DNA of 64,000 nucleotides from Platanthera guangdongensis (Eukaryota > Streptophyta > Magnoliopsida > Asparagales > Orchidaceae), in NCBI GenBank assembly GCA_039583875.1, contig CM077163.1, positions 235,034,646 to 235,098,645 on the forward strand. The letters are read 5' to 3'. Position numbers and translations under genes: made by a program. Below are positions 33,022 through 43,975 of the stretch, one piece after another (positions within the stretch are counted from its first letter, which is position 1; every line of letters begins with the position of its first letter). The notes below the pieces were generated by a model. That model saw only the letters and a program-made list of their open reading frames with translations. It did no database searches and was not told the origin of the DNA.

Positions 33022-34248
33022 TGTTGAGTTTCTAATCCCCAGAGCAATCACATACAACACACGCGGATAATAAGAATAAAAAACACTTGGAATCCCACCG
33101 AGGCACAACCACACAATTTATATATCAATCAAAACGTAGAAAAATACAATAACCGGAGGAGAGGTGATTGTCAAATGAAAAATACCGCGGATGCACCAAT
33201 CTCGCACGATTGTGATAGAAAGAGTAATCTGGTCTGCAATCAGCATAGCGGACGCACAATGTTCATCCGGAAATCTTTGACGTCGATCCATGATGTCCCA
33301 TCCTCGACTATTTTGGGAGAAGGTACTTTAGCCGGATCAAACCAGCCACAACCTTTCTGCACTATGAAACCCGTTGCTGCATTCGATCAGAACCGCACAG
33401 TCCTTCCTCACTGCCGTCAAGCTCACTGCTTGCTGCACTCCCTGAGTCGCTAGAGTCCCGTTGCCGCATGAGCCTTGCACGACCACGTTGCCACTGCCGC
33501 TTATGTTATTAAAGGCAGGCCTCAGACACACCTAAGGCTCCAGGCTCACCAAACCCAGAGGTTTGCTCCTTTAGAATATAAAAGACGTGGCTGAGTGAGA
33601 ATTTTGTTGTAAATTTTTTCTTCGAAAATTAACAAAAAAATAATGTAAGAACTCAATAAATTTTTATTGATTTAATGTTTGTGAAAGATAATTGTGCGTT
33701 GAGACTTAGATAGGATGCAAGTGACCACATTGATTCTATTTTTAAAAAGATATAAACGATAGTAATGAATGATTAATTAGTCGACTAGATGAAGAATTTG
33801 ATCGAGAAGCTGAAATGATATTTGATGTCAATTATTTAAAATAGATGCGGTTGTGCCTTGCCTTCGTCATGTGTGCGCCTGCGCCTTGAGCCTTGTGCCT
33901 AGGCTCCAAGACTCCTTTGTGTCTTGGTGTGGCTTGCGCCTTTAATAACTAAGGTTGCTACCTCTTTGTCCGATCTCATGACTTTGCCCGCCATTTGCAC
34001 AGCTACTACAGGTCATTGAGATCAAGGTCGTCGGATGTACTCCTTGTTGCAGATCATGTCAAGGAAAAAGAGCTAAGACGACGCGCTCTCTGTCGGTCTC
34101 CTCTCTAGGTCGATAGGCTTGGGTATTGTGTGCTCGACTGCACCTATGACAACTTTCCTCGGTTGTGCAAGGGGAGGGACTCTTTGCTAGGCCTTCACAT
34201 GACCTAAAGCGAAGTAAACTGATCTGGATCCGAACCAATAACCCAACA
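33022..34248 (-). repeat. 5' LTR of the deleted copia with nested MITE
   Basis: On the plus strand it starts TGTTGAGTTTCTAATCCCC and ends CCAATAACCCAACA. 33506-33950 is the MITE copy 3. Confidence 0.8.
33506..33950. mobile_element. TTATTAAAGGC MITE, copy 3
   Basis: Left GTTATTAAAGGCAGGC, right TGCGCCTTTAATAACT. Shares TCAATTATTTAAAATAGATG and similar blocks with copies 1 and 2. Absent from the other LTR of the same element, so it arrived later. Confidence 0.8.
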
Positions 34249-34733
34249 ATATGTTTCAAAGATAGAAACATGAGGCATACGGAAGTACTTTTTTTAGGCT
34301 CAAACTTGATTATTCGGTGTAACTTACCTGACGTGATTATGCTGTCTAACTTAGCAGATGCTTTAGGCATCACACAAGTTATTTTATCACACCATTATCA
34401 ATATTTACGAAATGCTAAAAGTTGTGCTATTAATAGAGATTTGAACTTTATGAGACATGCAATGCAGTTAAGGTAGATAAACATATAGACTTGGAGAAAA
34501 TGGTTAACTTCAAAGAATCAATTTGGTTTCATGATTGTAAAAACAATAATTTTTTTTTTATATTAAAAAAAATTAATTGAGAAGTATAAAGAGCTGGAAA
34601 GTAATGTGTGATATCTATTAATCTTGAGAAGGAATATGATCAAATACTATTAGTAAGATGAGGTTTGTGTTAAAGATTTATTGAATGTGTTGTTTGAGTT
34701 TGGGGAGCTGTGCCTCGAGTCGATCACAAGTGG
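34249..34733. other. No gene recognised
   Basis: AT-rich. A stretch near 34270-34470 is open but matches nothing known to me. Confidence 0.35.
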
Positions 34734-35069
34734 TGTTGATTCTTCCACTAAACTTGATGGATGAGGAGTTGAAATGAAATCCTTTCTATTATTAGGGCCA
34801 TATCTTGACTATTTATAGGTTACACATACACACATATTACAACACACATTACATATTACAACACCGCTCCTCAAGATTGGCAAAAGATATTCACTAAGCC
34901 TATTTTGTTACAACCCCTGATCATCTCCTCTGAACTAAGTCCCTTAGTCAAACAGTCTGCCACCTGCCCCTTTGTCAAAACGTGGCTCAACTCCAGTAGC
35001 CCGTTATCAAGCTTTTCTTTGATAAAAAATCTATCAATCTCTATATGTTTGGTACGATCGTGTTGAACC

Positions 35070-36686
35070 TGTTAAATTTTCTCAACGTGGTCAGCAAGAT
35101 AGCCCAAACGCCAAATTAATATCTTCGGAACTACCCAGTTCGCACGCTGAACCTGCGGAAACCCAATGACTAGAGGTTGCACCCAACAAAACAATGGAAG
35201 CACAAGAAGATCTTATTATGCATTCACTTCATTACAATCCGAGGCATACATAGCGAGACATGATTTCGCTAGTATTACAGCTGTAAACAGAAAGAACCAA
35301 AAACAAGCCGGGCGGACAGAACTCCAGTCCGCCGAGACCGCGAGGTCGCCGAGACCGCCGAGACCGCCCAAGCTATGCTGCAATCCGCCGAATACCACGG
35401 AGTCCGCCGAGACCGCGAGGCCGCGCGGACAGACCGTTATTCGCCTCCTGCTGAACCCGAACTGAGGAACTCCCCTACCCGCCTGAAGCCGGCGGACAGG
35501 TTATTGAAGCTGAGAAAGTTGAAACAGAACTGACAAGCCGCAGAGCGACCTCCTGCTGAGTCCGCAGAGACCGCACACTTCCAAGCACTGACCGAAGTCA
35601 CAGCCAAGCTCCTGGCTCCTTGAAGTTATCCGCGCGACCTGCACACAGCAAACCGTCAGCCTGAAACAATCCGCGCGGACTGAAAAACACAGACCGCAGC
35701 ACTCGCCCAACCCAATTTACTGTTCACTCACGTTACTTCTGGTTACTGTAGATGTGCCAGGGGGGTCCTATTTATAGGCCAGGTGAGGAGTGTGGTCACC
35801 GCCCATGAGATAGCGACACCGCCCCAGCCCGCGCGAACACAAAACGACTGTCCGCTCAGTCCGCGAGGACTTAGCCAGTCACCAAGGGAAACCGCCAGGA
35901 GCAAGGCAACCATTGACGAACCCTCTCCAGTCCGCCCAAGCTAAGCGGACAAGGCACCAGCCCGCAAAGCTCCAACTGCTTCAGGACAGCACCCTCTTCA
36001 ATGGCAGTCCGCACCAACCCGAGGCAGTCCGCAAGACCCACACCTCAATCCGCCACAAGTCCACGACCAAAGGCAAACAGCAACAGTCCGCCCGGTCACA
36101 GCGGACTTGGCGGATACGGCGGACACCATGAACTTGACACCAAGTGTGACCAAGTCCAAAACCATCAAGGGCCAGTGCGAGCATGGCGGACACAAAGTCC
36201 CGTCCGCCAAACACCCTAGCACAGACCGCAACCAGTCCGCGAGCTCCTCGCACTTGTCCAACGCAGCAGCACCAAGCCGGACTCCAAACATCAGTCCGCC
36301 AACCGGTCTCCACAGCAAGACCTGCTGTAACACCTGAGCTCGACAAGGCCTCAGCCAAGCTCAAGGCTCCGTCCGCAACAGCCCCAACCGCGGACACACC
36401 AGTCCGCAAGGCTTCCCGCGAACTCGAACCAACCCGCCAACAGCGCAAACTTGCACCCGCGACCACTGAGCAAAGCACCAGTCCGCAAGCCTCTCTATCC
36501 GCAGATACCAGGCCGCACCAAACCGCGGACTCCATGCAACAACCTGCTCAGAACACAGCCGGCTTCCACCAGACTTCTCACCAGGCCGCAACCCACAGTC
36601 CGCCCAGTCCGCCCAGTCCGCCAAAGCTGTCCGCACAGGCCGCGCGGCCTGTCCCGTCACCCACTTCCACTTCACAAATTTCAACA
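35070..36686 (-). repeat. 3' LTR of the young copia
   Basis: On the plus strand TGTTAAATTTTC to AAATTTCAACA. Very rich in AGTCCGC / GCGGACT. A TATAAATA box (minus) lies at 35769-35776. Confidence 0.97.
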
Positions 36687-39600
36687 CTCCCCCTTGAAGT
36701 GAGAAGTGGTGACCAAGCCCAGCAAGCTGCGCAAGCGTTCAAAGGGCCCCTTCGACAGCGGCTTCGTGAAGATGTCAGCAAGATTATCTTCACTCCGAAC
36801 ATGCCCGACCAGCAGAGACCCCTCCAACACCTTCTCCCTGATGAAGTGGTGATCAATCTCTATATGCTTGGTCCTGGCGTGACACACTGGATTGTTTACC
36901 AGTTTGAGAGCACTCTCATTGTCACCCCGGAGTAAAGTAGGCCCTTGCACTTCTTCATGAACATCCTCTATGAGCCTCCTCAACCAAACGGCTTCCCGAG
37001 CAGCCAAGGCCGAAGCCTTATACTCCGCCTCCGTGGTTGAAACCGACACCGAGTCCTGCTTCTTGCTACACCACGAGATGCTAGCTGAACCGCAAGTGAA
37101 CACATAACCTGAAGTAGACCTTCGATCATCCGAATCACCGCCATAGTCAGCATCCGTGTACCCGAGCAACGCAAACTCCGCATCCCTTCCATAGAGGAGT
37201 CCCATCTCAGAAGTCACCTTGACATACTTCAGAATTCCCTTCGCCGCCACTAGATGAGATTGCCTTGGTTCAGCCATATACCGACTTACTCGGCCAACAG
37301 CATAAGCTATATCCGGCCTTGTAATCGTCAGATAGATCAAGCTCCCAACAAGAGCCCTGAACACCAAGGGATCATTAAGAACCCTTCCCTCATCCCGTCG
37401 AAGCTTCAGCCCAGATTCCAGTGGAGTAGAGCACTTCTTCCCTTCGCCCATGCCAAACCGCTTCACAATACGATCAGCATACCCTTTCTGGCTAATGAGA
37501 ATCCCGCACTCCTTCCTCTCCACTTCCAGACCAAGAAAGTGATGCAACTCTCCCAAGTCTTTCATCTCGAAGCGTATAGCAAGCTCTCCCCTGAGCCTTG
37601 CTACTTCCTCCTCCGAGTTTCCTGTGATGATCATATCATCCACATACAGCAGGACCAAGACTCTTAGCTCTCCCTTCTTCTTGACGAACAAGCTTGAATC
37701 CGAGTTAGAAGCCAGGTATCCACAGAACTGCAGGTACTCTGCAATCTTCCCATACCACGCTCGAGGAGCTTGCTTCAACCCATAGAGAGCCTTCCTGAGT
37801 TTGCAGACATAGTCCGGATGCTTCTCAGAGACGAAACCAAGCGGCTGATCCATGAAGATGTCCTTGTCAATCTCTCCGTAAAGAAAGGCATTCTTCACAT
37901 CGAGTTGCCACAACCTCCATCCCTTGCTAGCAGCCAAGGCGATCACCACTCTTACAGACGTCATCTTCGCAACTGGACTGAATGTCTCCTCATAGTCTTC
38001 TCCATACTGCTGTGAGAATCCTCTAGCGACCAGGCGAGCCTTGAAACGATCAATGCTCCCATCAGCCTTCTTCTTCAACTTGTACACCCACTTGCAAGTA
38101 ACCGGAGTAATGCCATCAACCTTGGGCACAAGGTCCCAGGTTTCATTCTTCTTCAGAGCATCAATCTCTTCCTTCATGGCACCTTCCCACTCCTTCACTC
38201 CAGTGGCCTCGTTGAAGTTTGCAGGCTCTCGCTCATCCAGAGGACCTGCAAAGAAGCAGGAGACAAAGCTCACTGCATTCCCATCACAGTACCGAGCCGG
38301 TGGCTTAACCACCCTCTTCGATCTCCGAAGACACGGCTCCTTGCTCACGGCTTCCGTTGCTTCTTCGGGCTCCACTCCTACCTGGGGCAAGCATTGAGCA
38401 GTGCTCCCCCTGCTTCCTGAGCCAGAAGGCTCAGCCTCGGAGTTCGAAGCAACAGGAGCTGCTGGTGAAACAGCAAGCTCCTTTTCCAAGCCTTCAGCAT
38501 CCTCCACCGGTGCTTCCTCAACTTTGCTACTTCCGGTAGGCTCCACCGAGCCACCTCCATATGACGTCAGCTCGTCAAAGACAACGTCTCTTGACACCAC
38601 GAACTTCTTCGTCACAGGGTCCATGCACTTCCATCCCTTCTTCCGCTCATCATAGCCAACAAAGACAAGTTTCCTTGCCTTCGCATCCAGCTTTGTCCGT
38701 GAAGCATCCGGGACATGCACGTAGCAAGTTGAACCGAACACCCGAAGGTGTCCAACACTCGGCTTCTCCCTCAGCAACAGCTCAATGGGCGTCTTCATGT
38801 TGATAGGGCTGAGTGGCATCCGGTTGATAACATATGCAGCACAAGACATTCCCTCCGCCCAAAAGGACCTCGGGATATCTTTCGCATGCAACCAGCATTT
38901 GCAGGTTTCTGTCAAATGACGGATCTTCCGCTCCGCTACCCCATTTTGTTGTGGAGTGTGAGCACATGTAAGCTCCCGTTGGATCCCGTGCTTCCTGCAG
39001 AAGTTAGAAAACTCGGAAAAGACAAACTCTCCCCCGTTATCAGTTCTAAACTTCTTAATCCGCAAGCCAAGCCGGCCTTCTACCAACTCCTTGAACTCCA
39101 CGAACAAACGGAAGGCATCCGACTTCTCCTTTAAGAAGTACACCCAAGTATACCTTGAGTAGTCATCAACCAAGACAAGCATGTATTTGCTTCCACCAAG
39201 ACTGGCAGTAACAGTCGGTCCCATCAGGTCGCCATGAATACACTCCAATGGTTTCTTGCTCCTTGTTTGAGATTTATCAAACGGAAGGCGATGTGCCTTA
39301 CCGTATTGACAGCCCGCACAAACATGCCCATCACCAAAGGAGGACAACATCGGCAACCCCCTCACCAGACTTCTACTTGCCATTGCCTTCAGCTTGTCCA
39401 TGCCAACATGCCCCAGCCTCTCATGCCAGATAGCCGCACTATCATTGGCCCTCATCTTATCAACATAGGCACTGGTGGAAAGAACAAACAAGTTCTTCAC
39501 CCTCCTCCCAACATGAGCAACATCAGCCTTTACCGCTGATACGTTGCGAAGGAACCTCACGTCTGTTGGCCCAAACAGAACGTGATACCCAGCGTCCACC

Positions 39601-40769
39601 GCGTTGGTCACCGAGAAGAGGTTCTTCTTCATGCCCGGCACGTGATACACACTCCTTAACGTGAGTGGCCCCTGATCACTACCCAAAGACACGACCCCCT
39701 CCTTCTCTACTGCATAAACAGTATTATCAGCAGTGATAATAGCTTCATTACCTGAGTAAGCCTGCATGGAGGTGAACTTCGACTTGTCTCCGGTGAGGTG
39801 ATGACCACACCCGGAGTCGATGATCCACTCGCTGTTGAAGTCCTCAGCAGATAAGGCCCGGACACAAGTGCCCGTCATGAAAGCTCCTCCCCATTCTGCT
39901 TCTTCATTTCGTGAGCAAGCTTCCTCCTTTCCCGCAGCATGCCCAGGCTGCAGTTTGACCTTGCAGTCCCGCTTGAAGTGCCCTCGCTGATGACACCGGT
40001 AGCACTTCAGATTCTTCTTCCAGTCCTTAGGAGCATTGCTCCTCTCCGGCGGATATGAAGTTGAAGTCTCCTTCTCAACAGCGGCCTGCACCTTCTTCTT
40101 CTTCTTCCCATCCCATCCCTTCTTCTTGCCTGAGAAGAGAGCCTCGCTGCCTTCCTGATTCAGATTCACTCCAGCCATCTGCCTTGCTAAGCTCTCCTGC
40201 GAGGCAAGCAGATTCTCCAGCTCCAGCAGAGACGGCTGAGTAGCCCACCCTTGAACAGACGTAACAAAGGCCACATACTCCTTCCGCAAGCCGCGGAAAA
40301 TGTGCCTTTTCATCTTTGCCTCAGAGATAGGCTCATCAGGATCCAGTGCCGACAGCTCAGCACACAAGCTCTTCATCTTTAAGAAGTACCTGGAGATGGA
40401 AAGGTCTCCCTGAGTTGCCCTGGCCAACTCATTCTCCAGGAACTGAAGCCGCGCCACATTCTTCCTATTGAACAACTCATCAATAGTTGTCCAAATATCA
40501 GCAGCCGACTCACACCCAATGATGTGATCAAACAGTTCCGGAGAGACAACTCTCTTCAGAACGAACTCTGCCTTAGCATTAGTTCTTCTCCAGAGCCTCA
40601 CCTGTTCAGCAGTACCGAAAGCAGCAGTTACTTCCTGTCTGTCGTCTCCACCGACGACTTCCCACAGCTCCTCGCCCAGAAGATAACTCTTCATGCACGA
40701 CTTCCACTTTTTATAGTTAGTCGGCGTTAAGAGTTCAATGCCCAGACCTCTTGCTAAGCTTCCTTCCAT
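36681..40769 (-). CDS. Intact gag-pol polyprotein of the young copia (1362 aa)
   Basis: The first ATG of the frame is at 40769 (MEGSLARGLGIELL). Order: gag UBN2 region; zinc knuckle CYRCHQRGHFKRDC (about 40005); protease WIIDSGCGHHLTGD; GAG-pre-integrase HERLGHVGMDKLK; integrase with HGDLMGPTV, FRTDNGGEF and HTPQQNGVAERKIRH; RT with CKWVYKLKKKADGS, LDVKNAFLYGEIDKDIFMDQ and the catalytic LYVDDMIITG (about 37650-37624); RNase H with GYTDADYGGDSDDRRSTSGY and DNESALKLVNNP, ending LADIFTKPLSKGPFERLR. All catalytic acids are visible. The polypurine tract codes for the last residues (HFKGEC), and the stop TGA is supplied by the first bases of the LTR. A single frame for gag and pol is normal for Ty1/copia plant elements. 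Confidence 0.97.
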   Translation of the reverse strand: MEGSLARGLGIELLTPTNYKKWKSCMKSYLLGEELWEVVGGDDRQEVTAAFGTAEQVRLWRRTNAKAEFVLKRVVSPELFDHIIGCESAADIWTTIDELFNRKNVARLQFLENELARATQGDLSISRYFLKMKSLCAELSALDPDEPISEAKMKRHIFRGLRKEYVAFVTSVQGWATQPSLLELENLLASQESLARQMAGVNLNQEGSEALFSGKKKGWDGKKKKKVQAAVEKETSTSYPPERSNAPKDWKKNLKCYRCHQRGHFKRDCKVKLQPGHAAGKEEACSRNEEAEWGGAFMTGTCVRALSAEDFNSEWIIDSGCGHHLTGDKSKFTSMQAYSGNEAIITADNTVYAVEKEGVVSLGSDQGPLTLRSVYHVPGMKKNLFSVTNAVDAGYHVLFGPTDVRFLRNVSAVKADVAHVGRRVKNLFVLSTSAYVDKMRANDSAAIWHERLGHVGMDKLKAMASRSLVRGLPMLSSFGDGHVCAGCQYGKAHRLPFDKSQTRSKKPLECIHGDLMGPTVTASLGGSKYMLVLVDDYSRYTWVYFLKEKSDAFRLFVEFKELVEGRLGLRIKKFRTDNGGEFVFSEFSNFCRKHGIQRELTCAHTPQQNGVAERKIRHLTETCKCWLHAKDIPRSFWAEGMSCAAYVINRMPLSPINMKTPIELLLREKPSVGHLRVFGSTCYVHVPDASRTKLDAKARKLVFVGYDERKKGWKCMDPVTKKFVVSRDVVFDELTSYGGGSVEPTGSSKVEEAPVEDAEGLEKELAVSPAAPVASNSEAEPSGSGSRGSTAQCLPQVGVEPEEATEAVSKEPCLRRSKRVVKPPARYCDGNAVSFVSCFFAGPLDEREPANFNEATGVKEWEGAMKEEIDALKKNETWDLVPKVDGITPVTCKWVYKLKKKADGSIDRFKARLVARGFSQQYGEDYEETFSPVAKMTSVRVVIALAASKGWRLWQLDVKNAFLYGEIDKDIFMDQPLGFVSEKHPDYVCKLRKALYGLKQAPRAWYGKIAEYLQFCGYLASNSDSSLFVKKKGELRVLVLLYVDDMIITGNSEEEVARLRGELAIRFEMKDLGELHHFLGLEVERKECGILISQKGYADRIVKRFGMGEGKKCSTPLESGLKLRRDEGRVLNDPLVFRALVGSLIYLTITRPDIAYAVGRVSRYMAEPRQSHLVAAKGILKYVKVTSEMGLLYGRDAEFALLGYTDADYGGDSDDRRSTSGYVFTCGSASISWCSKKQDSVSVSTTEAEYKASALAAREAVWLRRLIEDVHEEVQGPTLLRGDNESALKLVNNPVCHARTKHIEIDHHFIREKVLEGSLLVGHVRSEDNLADIFTKPLSKGPFERLRSLLGLVTTSHFKGEC

Positions 40770-40901
40770 TGCAATCACCTGTTGGTACCCTTCAGCAGCT
40801 CCGAGCAACAACACAGGTTGATCACCACTCAATCACTGAGTAACAACACTGGCTGACCTCCGCTCACGCAACTGAACCTCCGCAACCTCAGAAACCTCCC
40901 T

Positions 40902-40910
40902 CTGATACCA
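40902..40910 (-). other. Primer-binding site (initiator Met-tRNA)
   Basis: TGGTATCAG on the minus strand directly after the 5' LTR, continuing AGGGAGG. This is the usual copia primer site. Confidence 0.9.
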
Positions 40911-42527
40911 TGTTAAATTTTCTCAACGTGGTCAGCAAGATAGCCCAAACGCCAAATTAATATCTTCGGAACTACCCAGTTCGCACGCTGAACCTGCGGA
41001 AACCCAAGGACTAGAGGTTGCACCCAACAAAACAATGGAAGCACAAGAAGATCTTATTATGCATTCACTTCATTACAATCCGAGGCATACATAGCGAGAC
41101 ATGATTTCGCTAGTATTACAGCTGTAAACAGAAAGAACCAAAAACAAGCCGGGCGGACAGAACTCCAGTCCGCCGAGACCGCGAGGTCGCCGAGACCGCC
41201 GAGACCGCCCAAGCTATGCTGCAATCCGCCGAATACCACGGAGTCCGCCGAGACCGCGAGGCCGCGCGGACAGACCGTTATTCGCCTCCTGCTGAACCCG
41301 AACTGAGGAACTCCCCTACCCGCCTGAAGCCGGCGGACAGGTTATTGAAGCTGGGAAAGTTGAAACAGAACTGACAAGCCGCAGAGCGACCTCCTGCTGA
41401 GTCCGCAGAGACCGCACACTTCCAAGCACTGACCGAAGTCACAGCCAAGCTCCTGGCTCCTTGAAGTTATCCGCGCGACCTGCACACAGCAAACCGTCAG
41501 CCTGAAACAATCCGCGCGGACTGAAAAACACAGACCGCAGCACTCGCCCAACCCAATTTACTGTTCACTCACGTTACTTCTGGTTACTGTAGATGTGCCA
41601 GGGGGGTCCTATTTATAGGCCAGGTGAGGAGTGTGGTCACCGCCCATGAGATAGCGACACCGCCCCAGCCCGCGCGAACACAAAACGACTGTCCGCTCAG
41701 TCCGCGAGGACTTAGCCAGTCACCAAGGGAAACCGCCAGGAGCAAGGCAACCATTGACGAACCCTCTCCAGTCCGCCCAAGCTAAGCGGACAAGGCACCA
41801 GCCCGCAAAGCTCCAACTGCTTCAGGACAGCACCCTCTTCAATGGCAGTCCGCACCAACCCGAGGCAGTCCGCAAGACCCACACCTCAATCCGCCACAAG
41901 TCCACGACCAAAGGCAAACAGCAACAGTCCGCCCGGTCACAGCGGACTTGGCGGATACGGCGGACACCATGAACTTGACACCAAGTGTGACCAAGTCCAA
42001 AACCATCAAGGGCCAGTGCGAGCATGGCGGACACAAAGTCCCGTCCGCCAAACACCCTAGCACAGACCGCAACCAGTCCGCGAGCTCCTCGCACTTGTCC
42101 AACGCAGCAGCACCAAGCCGGACTCCAAACATCAGTCCGCCAACCGGTCTCCACAGCAAGACCTGCTGTAACACCTGAGCTCGACAAGGCCTCAGCCAAG
42201 CTCAAGGCTCCGTCCGCAACAGCCCCAACCGCGGACACACCAGTCCGCAAGGCTTCCCGCGAACTCGAACCAACCCGCCAACAGCGCAAACTTGCACCCG
42301 CGACCACTGAGCAAAGCACCAGTCCGCAAGCCTCTCTATCCGCAGATACCAGGCCGCACCAAACCGCGGACTCCATGCAACAACCTGCTCAGAACACAGC
42401 CGGCTTCCACCAGACTTCTCACCAGGCCGCAACCCACAGTCCGCCCAGTCCGCCCAGTCCGCCAAAGCTGTCCGCACAGGCCGCGCGGCCTGTCCCGTCA
42501 CCCACTTCCACTTCACAAATTTCAACA
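40911..42527 (-). repeat. 5' LTR of the young copia
   Basis: Same length as the other LTR and nearly identical. It is preceded on the minus strand by the TSD and followed by the primer-binding site at 40910. Confidence 0.97.
41610..41617 (-). promoter_or_regulatory. TATA box of the 5' LTR of the young copia
   Basis: The minus strand reads TATAAATAGGACCCCC. Transcription should begin about 30 nt further along the minus strand, near 41580, placing U3 at 42527 to about 41580 and R/U5 below. Confidence 0.6.
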
Positions 42528-42532
42528 GAACC

Positions 42533-43975
42533 TGATTGTTTGCAATACTGATGGCTGACTGACTGTTGCACCACAGTTTCATCCCGCCCTTTTGGTCAAG
42601 CCTCAACTCGAGCATTCCTTTCAGCCACATGAGTTCTGCAACCCCTGCTGCCATGGCTCTGTACTCTGCCTCTGCTGTCGATCTGGCCACTACCGGCTGC
42701 TTCTTGCTCCTCCATGAGACTAGGTTGCCACCCACAAACATGCAATGGGCTGATGTGGACCTCCTATCATCCGCACGGCTACCCCAATCAGAGCCGCAAT
42801 AGCCTTCGATTCTCACATGTCCATTCCTTCTGAAGGCCAGCCCCTTTCTAGGAGCACTCTTCAAGTATCACAGAATCTGGTACACTGCATCCATATGACC
42901 CTTCCTTGGATCATGCATGTAGCGGCTCACCACGCTTACAGAGAATGAGATGTCCGGGCATGTATGGCTCAAGTAGATCAACTTTCCGACTAGCGTTTGG
43001 TACATTTCCCGATCTACTAGTTCTCTGACCTTTGCACTCAGTTTGCACCTTTGATCGATTGACGTCGCAGCAGGCTTGCACCCCAACATCCCAGTTTCAG
43101 TGAGGAGGTCCAACGCATACTTCCTTTGGGAGAGAATTATCCCATCGGCCTCATATGCAATCTCGATCACAAGGAAATATCGAAAAAGACCCAGGTCTTT
43201 CACCTCGAACTCCTTACCTAGGCCCCCTTGAGACGGCTAATCTCCTGCTCATCATCCCCTGTAATGATCATGTCGTCCACATACACTGCAAGCATGGTGG
43301 TATTACCTCCATTCTGCCTGAAAAACACCGGGTGATCTGCGTTGATCTGGTGATACTCCATGTCAATCATTGCTCTCCTGAATCGGTCAGACCATGCACG
43401 GGGTGACTGCTTCAGCCCATAGAGGGATTTTTTCAGTCTGCAAACTCTGCCTTTTGTCTTGGTCGTACCAAATCCCGGTGGTATCTCCATGTACACCTCC
43501 TCTGCTAGATCCCCATGAAGGAATGCATTCTTCACATCTAGTTGGTGTAGCAGCCATCCTCCATTCATTGTCAGGCTGATGAGGGTCCTAACAGTGCTCA
43601 TCTTCACCACTGGTGCAAATGTCTCGTCGTAGTCGATGCCGTAGGTTTGCCTGTATCCCTTGGCCACCAATCGAGCTTTGTAACGCTCAACCTGTCCATC
43701 TGGGTTCTGCTTTACGGTGAACACCCACTTGCACCCAACAGTCTTCTTGTCCTTTGACAGCTATGCCAACTCTCAGGTCTTGTTCTTCTCAAGGGCCCTC
43801 ATCTCTTCCTTCATTGTTGCCTCCCAATCGGCTTTGGCGACCTACCAATTGTTAGGTTAAATAACACTATCCAAAGATGCAATGCATGCTCCGTATGTAG
43901 GGGAGATATGATCATACGAGACAAAGGACACGAGGTCCCCACCGTCTCTGTTAGGAGGATTTCCCGCATTGCTGC
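42533..43975 (-). pseudogene. pol: RT and RNase H of the older copia, broken
   Basis: SYDHISPTYGACIASLDSVI near 43910, GCKWVFTVKQNPDGQVERYK, ARLVAKGYRQTYGIDYDETF, LDVKNAFLHGDLAEEVYMEI, SLYGLKQSPRAWSDRF, the catalytic VYVDDMIITGDD near 43265-43290, then RNase H SDWGSRADDRRST and ARSTAEAEYRAMAAGVAEL. Frames change near 43220 and 42868. It ends at the TSD GAACC. Confidence 0.88.

Larger units (their letters stand above)
30098..34248 (-). mobile_element. Internally deleted Ty1/copia element with both LTRs
   Basis: LTRs lie at 30098-30881 (784 bp) and 33022-34248 (1227 bp, including an inserted MITE of about 440 bp, so about 787 bp). The flanks ATAAG and ATATG match at four of five bases. The complement of the primer-binding site (CTGATACCA, 33011-33019) lies beside the right LTR. 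The interior keeps gag, zinc knuckle, protease and GAG-pre-integrase, but integrase, RT and RNase H are absent. The element depended on others for movement. Confidence 0.85.
35070..42527 (-). mobile_element. Young intact Ty1/copia retrotransposon, TSD GAACC
   Basis: 7458 bp. Both LTRs are 1617 bp (35070-36686 and 40911-42527); I noticed only two differences by eye (T/G in the CCCAATGAC/CCCAAGGAC block, A/G in GCTGAGAAAG/GCTGGGAAAG). GAACC flanks both ends exactly (35065-35069, 42528-42532). The primer-binding site for initiator Met-tRNA (TGGTATCAG, 40910-40902) and the polypurine tract AAGGGGGAG (36695-36687) are intact, and one uninterrupted reading frame covers gag-pol. It looks capable of movement. 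Confidence 0.97.
34734..43975 (-). mobile_element. Older Ty1/copia element, split by the young copia
   Basis: The 3' LTR is about 34734-34863 (ends ATTACAACA, next to polypurine complement CCGCTCCTCAAG). RNase H C-terminus is at 34864-35069 (DRTKHIEIDRFFI can be read). The young copia follows at 35070-42527, then the rest of RNase H, RT and linker to about 43975, where it is cut by or abuts the plus-strand copia. Stops and frameshifts show that it is old. Confidence 0.85.

Noticed and set aside
34249..34480. Possible exon with LFLGSNLIIRCNLPDVIMLS
   Set aside because: No convincing splice sites and no recognised similarity; AT-rich open stretches of this length occur by chance.
35981..36935. 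Open frames inside the LTR on the plus strand, up to 250 codons, duplicated in the other LTR
   Set aside because: They are antisense to the element, inside the LTR and Thr/Pro/Gln-rich because of the AGTCCGC motif. No independent coding signal.
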